From contig NZ_ATJV01000001.1 of the NCBI RefSeq assembly GCF_000443165.1, forward strand, positions 62,001 to 126,000: a stretch of 64,000 nt of DNA, written 5' to 3'. The position numbers were made by a program, and so were the translations under genes. Positions 8,262 through 17,748 of this stretch are shown here, piece by piece. Position 1 is the stretch's first letter. Each line of letters begins with the position of its first letter. The stretch is from Thauera terpenica 58Eu. GTDB lineage: Bacteria > Pseudomonadota > Gammaproteobacteria > Burkholderiales > Rhodocyclaceae. The notes under the pieces were generated by a model. The model worked only from the letters and a program-made list of their open reading frames with translations, ran no database searches and was not told where the DNA came from.

Positions 8262-9734
8262 ATGTGGGCTCCCAAACCGGCCATGATGCAGAAGTTGATC
8301 AGCCTGCTGGTGCTGAGCCTGGCGCTGTCTTTCGGGGTGCTCGGCGCAGCCCCGCCAGGCCGTGATGGGGTGCTTGTGCTGCATGTGGACGGCGTGATCG
8401 GGCCGGCAACCGCCGACTACCTGCACAAGGGTCTGCTCCGCGCCGCCGAGCGCGGCGCGCAACTGGTGGTTATCGAGATCGACACCCCGGGCGGGCTCGA
8501 CAGCTCGATGCGAGCCATCATCAAGGACATCCTCGCTTCGCCCGTACCCGTTGCCACCTTCGTCGCGCCCGCGGGCGCACGCGCCGCCAGCGCCGGCACC
8601 TACATTCTTTACGCCAGCCACATCGCGGCGATGGCCCCGGCGACCAACCTTGGCGCGGCCACGCCGGTGGCGATCGGTATTGGCGGCGCGCAACCCGGCA
8701 CGGACATACCTCGCGAGGACGACAATCGACAAGCCTCCCCGTCCGGGCAAGGCAGCGCGCCTGGCGAAGAGCCCGCTGCGGACGCGACAGAGCGCGCCAG
8801 GGCGCAGGGCGCCGGGCCCACCGACGCGATGACGGCAAAGTCCATCTCCGACGCCACCGCCTACATCCGCAGCCTGGCCCAGTTACGCGGCCGCGACGTG
8901 GACTTTGCCGAACGCGCCGTGCGCGAGGCCGCCAGCCTGTCGGCCGAAGAGGCGCTGGCCCAGGGGGTGATCGATCTCACCGCGCTCGATGTCGCCGATC
9001 TGGTGCTCAAGCTCGATGGCCGCGAAGTCCCCGTGCTCGACGGCCGACGCACACTGGCCACCGCCGATCTGAGCATCGAGCGCCTGGAGCCGGACTGGCG
9101 CAACCGCGTGCTTGCCGCAGTCGCCAACCCACAGTTGGCCCTGATCCTGATGATGATCGGCATCTACGGCCTGTTCTTCGAATTCACCTCGCCCGGCTTC
9201 GGGGTGCCCGGCGTAGCAGGCGCCATCGCGCTGCTGGTCGCGCTCTACGCCTTCCAGCTCCTGCCGGTGAACTGGGCCGGTGTGCTGCTGGTGGCGGTCG
9301 GCGCCGCGCTCATGCTGGCCGAGGCCTTCCTGCCCAGCTTCGGCGTGCTCGGCGTCGGTGGCATCGTCGCCTTCGTCGTCGGCGGCCTGTTCCTGATGAA
9401 CACCGACGCCCCCGGCTTCGGCGTGCCGCCGGCGCTGATCATCGGCTTTGCCCTTGCCAGCGCAGTCATTCTCCTCGGCATCGGCAAACTCGCGCTGCGC
9501 AGCCTGCGCCGCCCGGTGGTGAGCGGACGCGAGGGCTTGATCGGCGCGCATGGCACCGTCACTCAGGCCAGCGCGGATGGCCACTGGTGGATAAGCGTGC
9601 ACGGCGAAACCTGGCGCGCCCGCAGTCCAGCGCCGCTCAGCCCCGGAGCGCGCGTACAGGTCGAGCATATCGACGGTCTCGTGCTCGAGGTTTCACCCTC
9701 GGTTTCCATCACCAAAACAGGGAGTACATCGTGA
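8262..9734 (+). CDS. NfeD-type membrane serine protease (ClpP class)
   Basis: 490 residues. Start chosen at the ATG preceded by GAGGG with a 6-bp gap ([10 protein letters not shown]). A signal sequence is followed by a ClpP/crotonase-fold protease domain: the nucleophile Ser110 lies in AASAGTYIL and the likely base Lys193 in TAKSISDAT, as in the archaeal stomatin-specific protease. A hydrophilic insert (about 145-190) precedes the catalytic Lys. Five transmembrane helices (about 285-425) and a C-terminal OB-fold NfeD domain follow. The stop overlaps the slipin start by one base (TGATG). The pair probably acts in membrane quality control, with the protease cleaving its stomatin partner; this is by analogy. 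Confidence 0.9.
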   Translation: MWAPKPAMMQKLISLLVLSLALSFGVLGAAPPGRDGVLVLHVDGVIGPATADYLHKGLLRAAERGAQLVVIEIDTPGGLDSSMRAIIKDILASPVPVATFVAPAGARAASAGTYILYASHIAAMAPATNLGAATPVAIGIGGAQPGTDIPREDDNRQASPSGQGSAPGEEPAADATERARAQGAGPTDAMTAKSISDATAYIRSLAQLRGRDVDFAERAVREAASLSAEEALAQGVIDLTALDVADLVLKLDGREVPVLDGRRTLATADLSIERLEPDWRNRVLAAVANPQLALILMMIGIYGLFFEFTSPGFGVPGVAGAIALLVALYAFQLLPVNWAGVLLVAVGAALMLAEAFLPSFGVLGVGGIVAFVVGGLFLMNTDAPGFGVPPALIIGFALASAVILLGIGKLALRSLRRPVVSGREGLIGAHGTVTQASADGHWWISVHGETWRARSPAPLSPGARVQVEHIDGLVLEVSPSVSITKTGSTS

Positions 9735-10558
9735 TGATCGATCTTCAATTCGGGCTCGCACCACTGATCCTGCTGCTGCTCTTCCTTGTCGCCGCCTCGA
9801 TCAAGATCCTGCGCGAATACGAGCGTGGCGTCATTTTCCTGCTCGGTCGCTTCTGGCGCGTCAAGGGCCCTGGCCTGGTGATCGTGATTCCGGGCATCCA
9901 GCAAATGGTGAAGGTGGACCTGCGCGTGGTGACCATGGACGTGCCTGCGCAAGACGTGATCTCGCGCGACAACGTCTCGGTGAAGGTCAATGCGATCGTG
10001 TTCTTCCGCGTCCTCGATCCGGAAAAAGCCATCATCCAGGTGGAAAACTTCCTCGTCGCCACCAGCCAGCTCGCACAGACCACCTTGCGCGCGGTGCTGG
10101 GCAAACACGAACTCGACGAGATGCTGTCCGAGCGCGAGCGCCTCAACCTGGACGTGCAGAACATCCTCGACGCGCAGACCGACTCCTGGGGCATCAAGGT
10201 CACCAACGTCGAGATCAAGCACATCGACCTCAATGAAAACATGGTGCGTGCGATTGCCCGCCAGGCCGAGGCCGAGCGCGAGCGTCGCGCCAAGGTGATT
10301 CACGCCGAGGGCGAAAAGCAGGCGGCCCAGGCCTTGCTGGAGGCGGCACAGACGCTCGCGCTCGAGCCGGCTGCCATGCAACTGCGCTATCTGCAGACGC
10401 TGACCCAGGTCGCCGGCGACAAAAGCTCGACCCTGGTGTTTCCGGTGCCGGTGGACATCCTCGGTCAACTCATGGGGCAAGCCCGCAGCGCGCAGGCGCT
10501 GACAGCCCCGGTGGCGTCCCCGGCAGCGCCCTCAGCACAGCCTCCAGCGCAAGCCTGA
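9734..10558 (+). CDS. Slipin (stomatin-like SPFH/band 7 membrane protein)
   Basis: 274 residues from the ATG overlapping the nfeD stop. One N-terminal membrane helix ([15 protein letters not shown]) is followed by the SPFH domain: [45 protein letters not shown]. The long charged helix [21 protein letters not shown] is the oligomerisation coiled coil, and the C-terminus is Pro/Ala-rich. Slipins assemble into ring-like membrane microdomains, and the adjacent NfeD protease is their usual partner. An upstream in-frame extension inside nfeD is not conserved. Confidence 0.93.
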   Translation: MIDLQFGLAPLILLLLFLVAASIKILREYERGVIFLLGRFWRVKGPGLVIVIPGIQQMVKVDLRVVTMDVPAQDVISRDNVSVKVNAIVFFRVLDPEKAIIQVENFLVATSQLAQTTLRAVLGKHELDEMLSERERLNLDVQNILDAQTDSWGIKVTNVEIKHIDLNENMVRAIARQAEAERERRAKVIHAEGEKQAAQALLEAAQTLALEPAAMQLRYLQTLTQVAGDKSSTLVFPVPVDILGQLMGQARSAQALTAPVASPAAPSAQPPAQA

Positions 10559-10575
10559 ACACTGTCGGACGCGGT

Positions 10576-10950
10576 TCAATCCGGGTCGCGCGCGCAGTGC
10601 ACCGCCAGCCACACCGTGCCGACGGCCGTTGCCTCCACCCGATGGGGGCAGCCGGCGGGCAGTTCGACCCAGTCACCCGGCTCCAGCGCGAGGCGGGCGC
10701 CATCGGCAAAACCGAGTTCGGCGCTGCCCTGCAGCAGCACCACCCATTCGTCTTCCGGCTGTTCGTACCAGAAGCCGGGCGGGCTGGCCTGGCCGTGCGA
10801 AACGATGCGCTCGACGCGGCAAGCGCCGCCTGCAAACAGGAGCTCAAAGTGCTCTTCCAGGCCGGCAGGTGGGAGCGGCGAAAAAAGATTGCCGCGGCGC
10901 AGCGCCTTTGCGCCCGCAGGGTGCGGCGGTGAGGGCTCTTGCTCGGCCAT
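10576..10950 (-). CDS. Small cupin-domain protein
   Basis: 124 residues, a single cupin barrel. Seen: WYEQPEDEWVVLLQGSAEL (first cupin motif, with the usual first His replaced by Glu/Asp-rich residues) and LEPGDWVELPAGCPHRVEA (second motif with a His). Such proteins bind a metal or small ligand; the function is unknown. It lies 1 bp downstream of the AEC transporter gene on the same strand, so the two are probably co-transcribed, but the link is not informative. Confidence 0.8.
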   Translation of the reverse strand: MAEQEPSPPHPAGAKALRRGNLFSPLPPAGLEEHFELLFAGGACRVERIVSHGQASPPGFWYEQPEDEWVVLLQGSAELGFADGARLALEPGDWVELPAGCPHRVEATAVGTVWLAVHCARDPD

Positions 10951-10951
10951 T

Positions 10952-11827
10952 TCAGTCCAGCACCAAGGCCAGCGCCAGCGGCAGGAACACGACCGCCGCC
11001 AGATTGCCGATCAACACCATCGACGCCACCTTGCCCGGCTCCTGCTGATAGCGTTCGGCAAACATGAAGTTGAGCACCGCGGGCGGCAGCGCGCCGAACA
11101 CCAGTAGCAGCGCCTGCTCGCGCGCCGGCAGCTCGATCAGCTGCAGCACCGCCCACGCCAGCGCCAAGCCTATCAGTGGGCGCGCGAGGGCACCAAACAC
11201 GCCGATGCCGACCGCGCTGATGCGGGAGTCCGCCAGACGCACACCGAGACCGAACAACATCAACGGAATCGATATTTCGCCGAGCATGCGGATCGCGATC
11301 AAGAGCGGCGGCCACACCTCGAAGTGGCTCAGGCTCACGCTCAGCCCCAGGAAGGTGGCCAGCACCGACGGCACCTTCCATACCGTGAGCAGGCGCACGC
11401 GATGGTCAAGCAACCAGGCGCCGAAGGAAAAATGCACCAGGTTGGACACCATGAACATCACCACCATCGGCGCCAGCGCCGTCTCGCCAAAAGTCAGCAC
11501 CGCCAACGGCAGACCGAGGTTGCCGCAGTTGTTGAACATGATGGGTGGCACCAGCGTCTTCGGCTGCATGCCGAGCGCACGCGCCAGCGCCCACGCCACC
11601 AGCCCCGAACCGAGCACAATCAGGCTCACCGCCACCACCAGCGGCAGGAAGGCGCTGATGTCGAACGCCTTGTTCGCCAGCGCGGCAAACACCAGCGCCG
11701 GCACGAACACGTCCATGTTGAGCTTGTTGGCCTGCGACAGGTCGGGCTTCATGCGCCGGCCAACGAGGTAGCCAAGCGCAGTGATCGCGAACAGCGGGAA
11801 GAGGATTTCGACGATTCGGATCAGCAT
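10952..11827 (-). CDS. AEC-family (auxin efflux carrier-like) transporter
   Basis: 291 residues made of about ten hydrophobic helices, the normal size for bacterial AEC permeases. N-terminal LFPLFAITALGYLVGRR, the NKLNMDVFVPALVFAALA segment, PPIMFNNCGNLGLPLAV (the conserved Asn/Gly-rich crossing region) and the second-half PLIGLALAWAVLQL are typical. Relatives move malate or other carboxylates, but most are uncharacterised; the substrate cannot be told from sequence. It starts about 100 bp after hslU, on the same strand, with a hairpin between. Confidence 0.87.
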   Translation of the reverse strand: MLIRIVEILFPLFAITALGYLVGRRMKPDLSQANKLNMDVFVPALVFAALANKAFDISAFLPLVVAVSLIVLGSGLVAWALARALGMQPKTLVPPIMFNNCGNLGLPLAVLTFGETALAPMVVMFMVSNLVHFSFGAWLLDHRVRLLTVWKVPSVLATFLGLSVSLSHFEVWPPLLIAIRMLGEISIPLMLFGLGVRLADSRISAVGIGVFGALARPLIGLALAWAVLQLIELPAREQALLLVFGALPPAVLNFMFAERYQQEPGKVASMVLIGNLAAVVFLPLALALVLD

Positions 11828-11866
11828 CGGAGTCGATCAGGAGAGGGGATGCGCCTGGAAATGACG

Positions 11867-11903
11867 CCGCCCCGTTGGCGCACTGGGTACGCCGTCGGGG
11901 CGG
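11867..11903 (-). terminator. Hairpin after hslU, possible terminator
   Basis: CCGCCCCG (11867-11874) pairs with CGGGGCGG (11896-11903), extended inside by GGCG/CGCC. It lies 28 bp beyond the hslU stop. On the minus strand the stem is followed only by a weak T run (gtcattt), so it may stabilise the 3' end rather than terminate. Confidence 0.35.
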
Positions 11904-11931
11904 AACGGGTGAAGCCTGGGGAGCGCGTCGC

Positions 11932-13266
11932 TCAGAGCACGTAGCGCGCCAGATCCTCGCGCTGCGCCAGCATGTCCAGCCGACCATCGACATAGGCGGC
12001 ATCGACATGCACGTTCGCGACTGCGGCCTTGCCGGCCTCGAAGGACACTTCTTCGAGCAGCTTTTCCATCACTGTGTACAGGCGGCGTGCGCCGATGTTC
12101 TCGGTCTTCTCATTGACCTGGAAGGCGATCTCGGCCAGGCGCCGCACCCCCTCGGGGGTGAACTCGACCTTGACGCCGTCAGTGGCCAGCAAGGCCTCGT
12201 ACTGGCGGGTGAGGCAGGCGTCGGTGCTGGTGAGGATGCGTTCGAAGTCCTCCACCGACAGCGACTCGAGCTCGACCCGGATCGGGAAGCGGCCCTGCAG
12301 CTCAGGGATCAGGTCGCTGGGTTTGGCCAGATGGAAGGCGCCACTGGCGATGAACAGGATGTGATCGGTCTTGATCATGCCGTACTTGGTCGACACCGTC
12401 GTGCCTTCGACCAAGGGCAGCAGGTCGCGCTGCACGCCCTGGCGCGACACATCAGCGCCTTGCATGTCACTGCGCGCGGCGATCTTGTCTATTTCATCCA
12501 GGAACACGATGCCGTTCTGCTCCACCGCACGCACCGCCTCGAGCTTCACTTCCTCGTCATTGATCATGCGCGCGGCTTCTTCGTCGGCGAGCAGCTTGAG
12601 GGCTTCACGGATCTGCAGCTTGCGCTGCTTCTTCTTGCCACCACCCATGTTCTGGAACATGCCCTGAATCTGCTGGGTCAGCTCCTCCATGCCTGGCGGC
12701 GCGAAGATCTCGGCCTGCATCGACGGTGTCGCCACTTCGATGTCGATCTGCTTGTCGTCGAGTTCGCCCTCACGCAGCTTCTTGCGAAATTTCTGCCGCG
12801 TGGCCGAGTCCGGCGCCGGCTGCTGCTCGACATCGAGGCCGACAGCGCGCGCCGGCGGCAACAAGGCATCGAGTACGCGGTCCTCGGCGGCGTCAAGCGC
12901 ACGGTCGCGCACCGACTTCATCGCCCGGTCGCGCCCATCCTTGATCGCGATCTCCATCAGGTCGCGAATGATGGTCTCGACATCACGACCGACGTAGCCG
13001 ACTTCGGTGAACTTGGTCGCCTCGATCTTGATGAAGGGCGCATGAGCCAGGCGTGCAAGGCGGCGGGCAATCTCGGTCTTGCCCACGCCGGTGGGGCCTA
13101 TCATCAGGATGTTCTTGGGCGTGATCTCGCTGCGCAGCGGCTCCTCGACCTGCGCCCGCCGCCAGCGGTTGCGCAAGGCGATGGCAACGGCCTTCTTGGC
13201 CTTGTCCTGGCCGACGATGTACTTGTCGAGTTCGGAGACGATCTCCGGCGGGGTCATCTGGGTCAT
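11932..13266 (-). CDS. hslU: ATP-dependent protease ATPase subunit HslU
   Basis: 444 residues from [19 protein letters not shown], matching the family start; in-frame codons upstream belong to hslV and the spacer. AAA+ unfoldase of the HslUV (ClpYQ) protease. Walker A GPTGVGKT is at 57-64, the pore loop is in GYVGRDVE, a family I-domain (about 110-230) follows, then Walker [10 protein letters not shown] and sensor regions. The C-terminus EDLARYVL is the tail that inserts into HslV. It is 10 bp downstream of hslV, the usual order. Confidence 0.98.
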   Translation of the reverse strand: MTQMTPPEIVSELDKYIVGQDKAKKAVAIALRNRWRRAQVEEPLRSEITPKNILMIGPTGVGKTEIARRLARLAHAPFIKIEATKFTEVGYVGRDVETIIRDLMEIAIKDGRDRAMKSVRDRALDAAEDRVLDALLPPARAVGLDVEQQPAPDSATRQKFRKKLREGELDDKQIDIEVATPSMQAEIFAPPGMEELTQQIQGMFQNMGGGKKKQRKLQIREALKLLADEEAARMINDEEVKLEAVRAVEQNGIVFLDEIDKIAARSDMQGADVSRQGVQRDLLPLVEGTTVSTKYGMIKTDHILFIASGAFHLAKPSDLIPELQGRFPIRVELESLSVEDFERILTSTDACLTRQYEALLATDGVKVEFTPEGVRRLAEIAFQVNEKTENIGARRLYTVMEKLLEEVSFEAGKAAVANVHVDAAYVDGRLDMLAQREDLARYVL

Positions 13267-13276
13267 GCGTTCGCTC

Positions 13277-13813
13277 TCAATCCAGCACTTCGATGGTGTG
13301 ATGGTGATTGGTGTAAATGCACAGGTCGGCGGCGATGCCAAGTGCCTTGGACACCACCTCTTTCGGCTCGAGTTCGGTGTTTTCGATCAGCGCGCGTGCC
13401 GCCGACTGCGCGAAGGCGCCGCCACTGCCGATGGCGACGATGCCCTGCTCGGGCTCGAGCACATCACCGTTACCGGTAATCACCAGCGAGTGCTCGCGGT
13501 CGGCGACCGCCAGCATCGCCTCGAGCCGGCGCAGCATGCGGTCGGTGCGCCAATCCTTGGCCAGCTCGACTGCGCTGCGCAGCAGATTGCCCTGGTACTT
13601 GTCGAGCTTGGCCTCGAAACGCTCGAACAGGGTGAAGGCGTCGGCCGTGCCACCGGCAAAACCGGCGAGGATGTTGCCGTTGTAGAGCGTGCGCACCTTG
13701 CGCGCCGAAGCCTTGATGACGATGTTGCCCAGCGTGACCTGACCATCCCCGCCCAGGGCGATGCGATTGCCACGCCGCACGGACAGGATGGTGGTGCCGC
13801 GGTATTGTTCCAT
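13277..13813 (-). CDS. hslV: ATP-dependent protease proteolytic subunit HslV
   Basis: 178 residues, standard length. A proteasome-beta-like Ntn hydrolase: the short propeptide MEQYRG should be removed to expose catalytic Thr7 (TTILSVRR), with the conserved Lys in [15 protein letters not shown] and [14 protein letters not shown]. It forms the double hexamer that degrades misfolded proteins fed by HslU. Upstream on the same strand, 41 bp away, is a STAS-domain protein gene that may share the transcript. Confidence 0.98.
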   Translation of the reverse strand: MEQYRGTTILSVRRGNRIALGGDGQVTLGNIVIKASARKVRTLYNGNILAGFAGGTADAFTLFERFEAKLDKYQGNLLRSAVELAKDWRTDRMLRRLEAMLAVADREHSLVITGNGDVLEPEQGIVAIGSGGAFAQSAARALIENTELEPKEVVSKALGIAADLCIYTNHHHTIEVLD

Positions 13814-13854
13814 GATGATTCCTCGTCGGCTCGGAGCCGGCGCTGGTGGGTTGT

Positions 13855-15021
13855 TCAGTGACGCAGGGTGACGTGCGCAACCTGATCTACGCTCATGACG
13901 CGCAACAAGGCGGCCACCATGGCGTTGACGTTGAAAAGGGTCACGAGTTTACCCTGAGCCTTGATAGTGGCGAGAATGTTGAACAGCAAGCCCGCGCAGA
14001 CAAAGTCGATGCGACGGAGCTGGGCGCAGTCCACTTTCATGTCCTGGGTTTCAGCCGCATGGCTGGCGAGGCGCTTGAGTCCCTCGTTCGATGCACCACA
14101 CAGCTCGCCGCTCAACTGGAAGCCCCCGCCGCTCACTGCGCTCGCCGGCGCCTGTGCGGCCTCTGGCTTTGGCAGTGCAATCCCTCTCCACGAGGGTGGC
14201 GACTCCTCGAAGGTGATCGCGTAATCCACAGCCAGGTTTTCGAAACGGGCCTGGTCGCCGGTGAACTGGAGCAATTCGAGCAGCAGCAGCCAGGTGTCTC
14301 GCCCTTCAGCCTGCCCTACCTGCGCGCGCCGTGCGAGTTCCTCGACAAAGAGGTCGACGCTAGCCAGACTGACCGTGATGCGCTCCGCAGCCAGTTCATT
14401 GAGCAGGCTCAGCAACAAGGCGCAGCCGGCGTCAGCCACACTGCGCAGGCGGCCGACATCGATGCGCACTGCGCCGCTGCGGCGTGCCAGCGCGGAGATC
14501 TGGCGCAACTGGGTTTCAGCCTGGGCGGCGAGACTGCCGGACAGATTGACGGTGGGCGCACGATCGCCCGCGGGGCGACTCGCCGCTGCGGAAAGATCCA
14601 CCCACGATGGCGGCGAGCGCTCGAAGCGCGTCGCGTAGTCAAGCACACGGGATTCAAAGCGCTGACGCTGCCCGGTGAGGCGATAGAGGTCGAGCAACAT
14701 CATCCACAAGCCTTCACCGGATGTCGCCTCCGCGTCGTCCAAGGTCGCGGCGAGCACTTTCTCGGCCTCGCCAACATTGCCATTGGCATAGAGCACGGCC
14801 GCTTCCTCGAACACCGCGCCGATGCCCGACACTGCCTCCCGCACCTCGACCTCGCCCGCCGCTGTCGCCAGGCCTCGCCCTGCATCGCTGCTGCTGAAGT
14901 CGAGCTCGGAGAGTTCCGTCGGCGGCGGGAGCAGCGCACCTTCACCCACTTCAGCAGACGGACCATGCTGTACCGATTTGACGCTGCCTGGTGATTTGCG
15001 ACCGAAAAAGGAAAGTGCCAC
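13855..15021 (-). CDS. Two-STAS-domain protein upstream of hslVU
   Basis: About 388 residues if started at the GTG giving [12 protein letters not shown]; an ATG at 15069 would add 16 residues and no ribosome site settles the choice. The protein shows an internal duplication: [13 protein letters not shown] and [13 protein letters not shown] each end a helical segment and are followed by a STAS-like unit ([10 protein letters not shown]... and [10 protein letters not shown]...), with [16 protein letters not shown] and [16 protein letters not shown] as matching helices. STAS units resemble anti-sigma antagonists and MlaB. The function is unknown; linkage to hslVU is positional. Expected in the cytoplasm; no signal peptide. 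Confidence 0.75.
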   Translation of the reverse strand: MALSFFGRKSPGSVKSVQHGPSAEVGEGALLPPPTELSELDFSSSDAGRGLATAAGEVEVREAVSGIGAVFEEAAVLYANGNVGEAEKVLAATLDDAEATSGEGLWMMLLDLYRLTGQRQRFESRVLDYATRFERSPPSWVDLSAAASRPAGDRAPTVNLSGSLAAQAETQLRQISALARRSGAVRIDVGRLRSVADAGCALLLSLLNELAAERITVSLASVDLFVEELARRAQVGQAEGRDTWLLLLELLQFTGDQARFENLAVDYAITFEESPPSWRGIALPKPEAAQAPASAVSGGGFQLSGELCGASNEGLKRLASHAAETQDMKVDCAQLRRIDFVCAGLLFNILATIKAQGKLVTLFNVNAMVAALLRVMSVDQVAHVTLRH

Positions 15022-15189
15022 GCTGTGCGTTGTCCCAAGGTTTCGACAGGGGCTGGAAAGCCCGTCCACAAGGATAGCATTTCCCGCAATGTGCCTGCGA
15101 ACACTGGCAATGGCGGGGATTACCTTTTGTAAATATCTGCATCAACACTTGTCAGTGGACGGCGGCATGGGCTCGGATAGAATGCTGCG

Positions 15190-15648
15190 ATGCAACCGAA
15201 ATCAGCTGCAATATTGCCCCCCGCGCAGACCGCACCGCCTGGGTCATCTTCATCCATTCTGGCGCTCCGGGTCTACTACGAAGACACCGATGCGGCGGGC
15301 GTGGTCTATTACGCCAACTACCTGCGCTTTTGCGAGCGCGCACGCACCGAGTGGCTGCGCGAACTCGGTATCGGACAGCAGGCCTTGATGGCATCGGACG
15401 GCATCGCCTTCGTGGTGCGCTCGGTCAAGGCCGACTATCTGCGTGCAGCCCGGCTGGACGATGCGCTCGAAGTCATCACCCGCATCTCCGCCCTGCGCGG
15501 TGCCAGCCTGCTGTTCGAGCAGGATGTCCAGCGCGAAGGGCAACTTCTCTTCAGCGCACAAGTCCTAGTCGCCTGCATAGACCAGCGCCGACAAAAACCG
15601 ACCCCCATCCCGACCCAGCTGTACTCACTCTTTGAAAGCCTCGCATGA
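15190..15648 (+). CDS. ybgC: Tol-Pal-associated acyl-CoA thioesterase YbgC
   Basis: 152 residues, hotdog-fold thioesterase (4-hydroxybenzoyl-CoA type). The active-site signature YYEDTDAAGVVYYANYLRF contains the catalytic Asp. It is the usual first gene of tol-pal clusters and its stop overlaps tolQ (ATGA). The first ~25 residues are not conserved. A TAGAAT box at 15178-15183 lies only 7 bp before the ATG, so transcription might begin at or near the start codon, or the true start could be further in. Confidence 0.93.
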   Translation: MQPKSAAILPPAQTAPPGSSSSILALRVYYEDTDAAGVVYYANYLRFCERARTEWLRELGIGQQALMASDGIAFVVRSVKADYLRAARLDDALEVITRISALRGASLLFEQDVQREGQLLFSAQVLVACIDQRRQKPTPIPTQLYSLFESLA

Positions 15649-16313
15649 CCGTCACTCACGACCTTTCCATCCTCAGCCTGATCAGCCAGGCCAGCGTACT
15701 CGTCCAACTGGTGATGGCGCTGCTTGCCACCTTGTCGCTGATGTCCTGGTACTGGATCTTTCGCAAGTGGTTCCAGCTGCGCGCGGCGCGCACTCAGACC
15801 GACGTCTTCGAGCGCGACTTCTGGAGCGGGGGCGACCTCAACACCTTGTATGAAGCCGCCAACCGTCACGAAACCGGCGGCATGGAACGTATCTTCGAAT
15901 CCGGCTACCGTGAATACACCAAGCTGCGTGCCAAGAACCATGATCACAGTGCGATCCTCGATGGCTCGCGCCGTGCAATGCGCGCCACCTTCCAGCGCGA
16001 GGGCGACGATCTTGAAGCCCACCTCGCCTTTCTCGCCTCGGTGGGCTCAGTGTCGCCCTACATCGGCCTGCTCGGCACTGTGTGGGGCATCATGAACTCC
16101 TTCCGCGGGCTGTCCAACGTGGGCTCAGCGACCCTGGCACAGGTCGCCCCCGGCATCGCCGAAGCCCTGGTCGCCACTGCCATCGGCCTGTTTGCAGCCA
16201 TCCCGGCCGTCGTCGCCTACAACCGCTTCGCCCACGACATCGACCGCATCAGCATCCGCTTCGAGAGCTTCATGGAAGAGTTCTCCAACATCTTGCAGCG
16301 CAACCTGCGCTGA
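15645..16313 (+). CDS. tolQ: Tol-Pal system protein TolQ
   Basis: 222 residues of the ExbB/TolQ proton-channel family. Three membrane helices: [20 protein letters not shown] near the start, then [19 protein letters not shown], and [22 protein letters not shown]. With TolR it forms the inner-membrane motor that uses the proton gradient to energise TolA. The helix 2 and 3 signatures ([14 protein letters not shown]) are intact. Translation is coupled to ybgC by a 4-bp overlap. Confidence 0.97.
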   Translation: MTVTHDLSILSLISQASVLVQLVMALLATLSLMSWYWIFRKWFQLRAARTQTDVFERDFWSGGDLNTLYEAANRHETGGMERIFESGYREYTKLRAKNHDHSAILDGSRRAMRATFQREGDDLEAHLAFLASVGSVSPYIGLLGTVWGIMNSFRGLSNVGSATLAQVAPGIAEALVATAIGLFAAIPAVVAYNRFAHDIDRISIRFESFMEEFSNILQRNLR

Positions 16314-16331
16314 CGGACACGGAGTCCAGCA

Positions 16332-16745
16332 ATGCGCCAACGCCGCCTCATGAACCAGATCAACGTCGTGCCCTATATCGACGTGATGCTGGTGTTACTG
16401 GTGATCTTCATGGTCACCGCGCCAATGATCCAGCACGGCACCATCAACGTTCCCTCCGCCGGCCCGGGCACACCGCCGCCGCAGGCCGACGCGATCACCA
16501 TCGAAGTGAAAGCCGACGGCGCACTGGCACTGCGTTCCAGCAACAGCCCCTCACGCCCGATCCGCAAGGACCAGCTTGAGCTCAGCCTCAAGGAGGCGCT
16601 GACGAAGGGCCCGGAGCAGCCCTTCCTCGTCGACGCCGACAGCAAGCTCGACTACCAGAAGGTCATCGACGTCCTGGAGACCGCACGCAGCGCGGGAGTA
16701 CGCAAGATCAGCCTCGTCACCCAAAGCAGCGCCGCACGTAAATGA
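16332..16745 (+). CDS. tolR: Tol-Pal system protein TolR
   Basis: 137 residues. One N-terminal helix carries the essential Asp in [18 protein letters not shown] (proton path), then a periplasmic ExbD/TolR domain ending [18 protein letters not shown]. The preceding [10 protein letters not shown] motif is typical. Works as a dimer within the TolQ pentamer. The stop overlaps the tolA start (ATGA). Confidence 0.97.
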   Translation: MRQRRLMNQINVVPYIDVMLVLLVIFMVTAPMIQHGTINVPSAGPGTPPPQADAITIEVKADGALALRSSNSPSRPIRKDQLELSLKEALTKGPEQPFLVDADSKLDYQKVIDVLETARSAGVRKISLVTQSSAARK

Positions 16746-17695
16746 GGGACCGCGCAGCATCGCCCCGGAAGCCGCTACCGGGTAAATGGCAATCACTCGG
16801 GCTGACCGTCGCGGTCCACCTGGGCTTATTCCTGTTCCTTTTTTTCGGTGTCCGCTGGCAGAGCCCGCCGCCTGCGGGGATTGAGGTCGCGCTCACCAGC
16901 GCACCGCTCACGTCCTCCGCTCCAGCCCCCAGACCCGAGCCCAAGCCTGAACCCAAACCCGAACCAAAGCCCGAACCAAAGCCCGAGCCCAAGCCCGAGC
17001 CCAAGCCGACCCCGAAGCCCGAGCCAGAACCCCCCAAGCCTGCACCCACGCCCAAGCCCACACCGGTTCCAAAACCCGAGATCGCGACCAAGGCCCCGGA
17101 GAAAAAACCCGAACCGCCCAAACCGGCCCCCAAGCCCGAGCCCAAGGTTGAACCCAAGCCCGCTCCAAAGCCCGAGCCCAAGCCAGTCCCGAAGCCCGAA
17201 CCCAAACCCGAACCCAAACCGGAGCCCAAGCCACAGCCGAAGCCCGAGCCCAAGCCACAGCCGAAGCCCGAGCCCCAACCGAAGCCCGAACCGCAGGCCA
17301 GGCCGGTGCAGGACGATTACATGAAGAAGCTCCTGGCGCAGGAAGCACAGGCGGCGCAAGACGCGCGTCTGGAGGGCATGCTGCGTCAGGACGCCGCCCG
17401 TGCCGGCGCCCAGGGCGACATGGACAAGTACAAGCTTGCGATCGCGACCAAGGTGCGAGGCAATCTGCTGCGCCCGCCAGGGCTGAGCGGAAACCCGGAA
17501 GCCACTTTCGAGGTGGATCAACTGCCCTCGGGCGAGGTGCTCAATCTCCGGCTCAAACGTTCATCAGGGGTCGCGGCACTGGACGAAGCCATCGAGCGCG
17601 CCATCCGGCGCTCAAGCCCCTTACCCCTGCCGCCCAACCCCAGTCTTTTTCAGCGCACTCTGGAATTCAAGTTCCGTCCGCTGACCGAAGACTGA
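16742..17695 (+). CDS. tolA: Tol-Pal system protein TolA
   Basis: 317 residues. One membrane anchor near the N-terminus ([17 protein letters not shown]), then a long periplasmic stalk made of Lys-Pro-Glu-Pro repeats (about residues 60-190) in place of the Ala/Lys-rich helix of E. coli TolA, then the TolA C-terminal domain ([21 protein letters not shown] ... [19 protein letters not shown]). Domain III contacts TolB/Pal. A polyproline-type stalk would be stiff and extended. The start overlaps tolR. Confidence 0.93.
   Translation: MRDRAASPRKPLPGKWQSLGLTVAVHLGLFLFLFFGVRWQSPPPAGIEVALTSAPLTSSAPAPRPEPKPEPKPEPKPEPKPEPKPEPKPTPKPEPEPPKPAPTPKPTPVPKPEIATKAPEKKPEPPKPAPKPEPKVEPKPAPKPEPKPVPKPEPKPEPKPEPKPQPKPEPKPQPKPEPQPKPEPQARPVQDDYMKKLLAQEAQAAQDARLEGMLRQDAARAGAQGDMDKYKLAIATKVRGNLLRPPGLSGNPEATFEVDQLPSGEVLNLRLKRSSGVAALDEAIERAIRRSSPLPLPPNPSLFQRTLEFKFRPLTED
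16920..17310 (+). repeat. Short tandem repeats encoding the TolA KPEP stalk
   Basis: Imperfect tandem copies of a 12-bp unit like aagcccgagccc run through this stretch, giving K-P-E-P, with KPQP, KPAP and KPTP variants. Codon usage varies (gag/gaa, ccc/ccg), which suggests an old repeat, but the low complexity makes it prone to length change by slippage and causes long spurious frames on the minus strand. Confidence 0.85.
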
Positions 17696-17722
17696 TCATG
17701 GCTTATCTGCTTAATTAATCTA

Positions 17723-17728
17723 TATAAT
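17723..17728 (+). promoter_or_regulatory. Possible -10 box upstream of tolB
   Basis: A perfect TATAAT sits in an AT-rich island (17711-17730) in the tolA-tolB gap, 21 bp before the tolB ATG. No good -35 box is found at 17-18 bp (ggctta, tggctt), so an internal promoter is only possible. Confidence 0.3.
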
Positions 17729-17748
17729 CCTCGGTTGGAGTGCCCTCT

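Noticed and set aside
16717-17253. Glycine-rich frame on the minus strand (GSGLGSG repeats)
   Set aside because: It is simply the complement of the TolA KPEP repeats.
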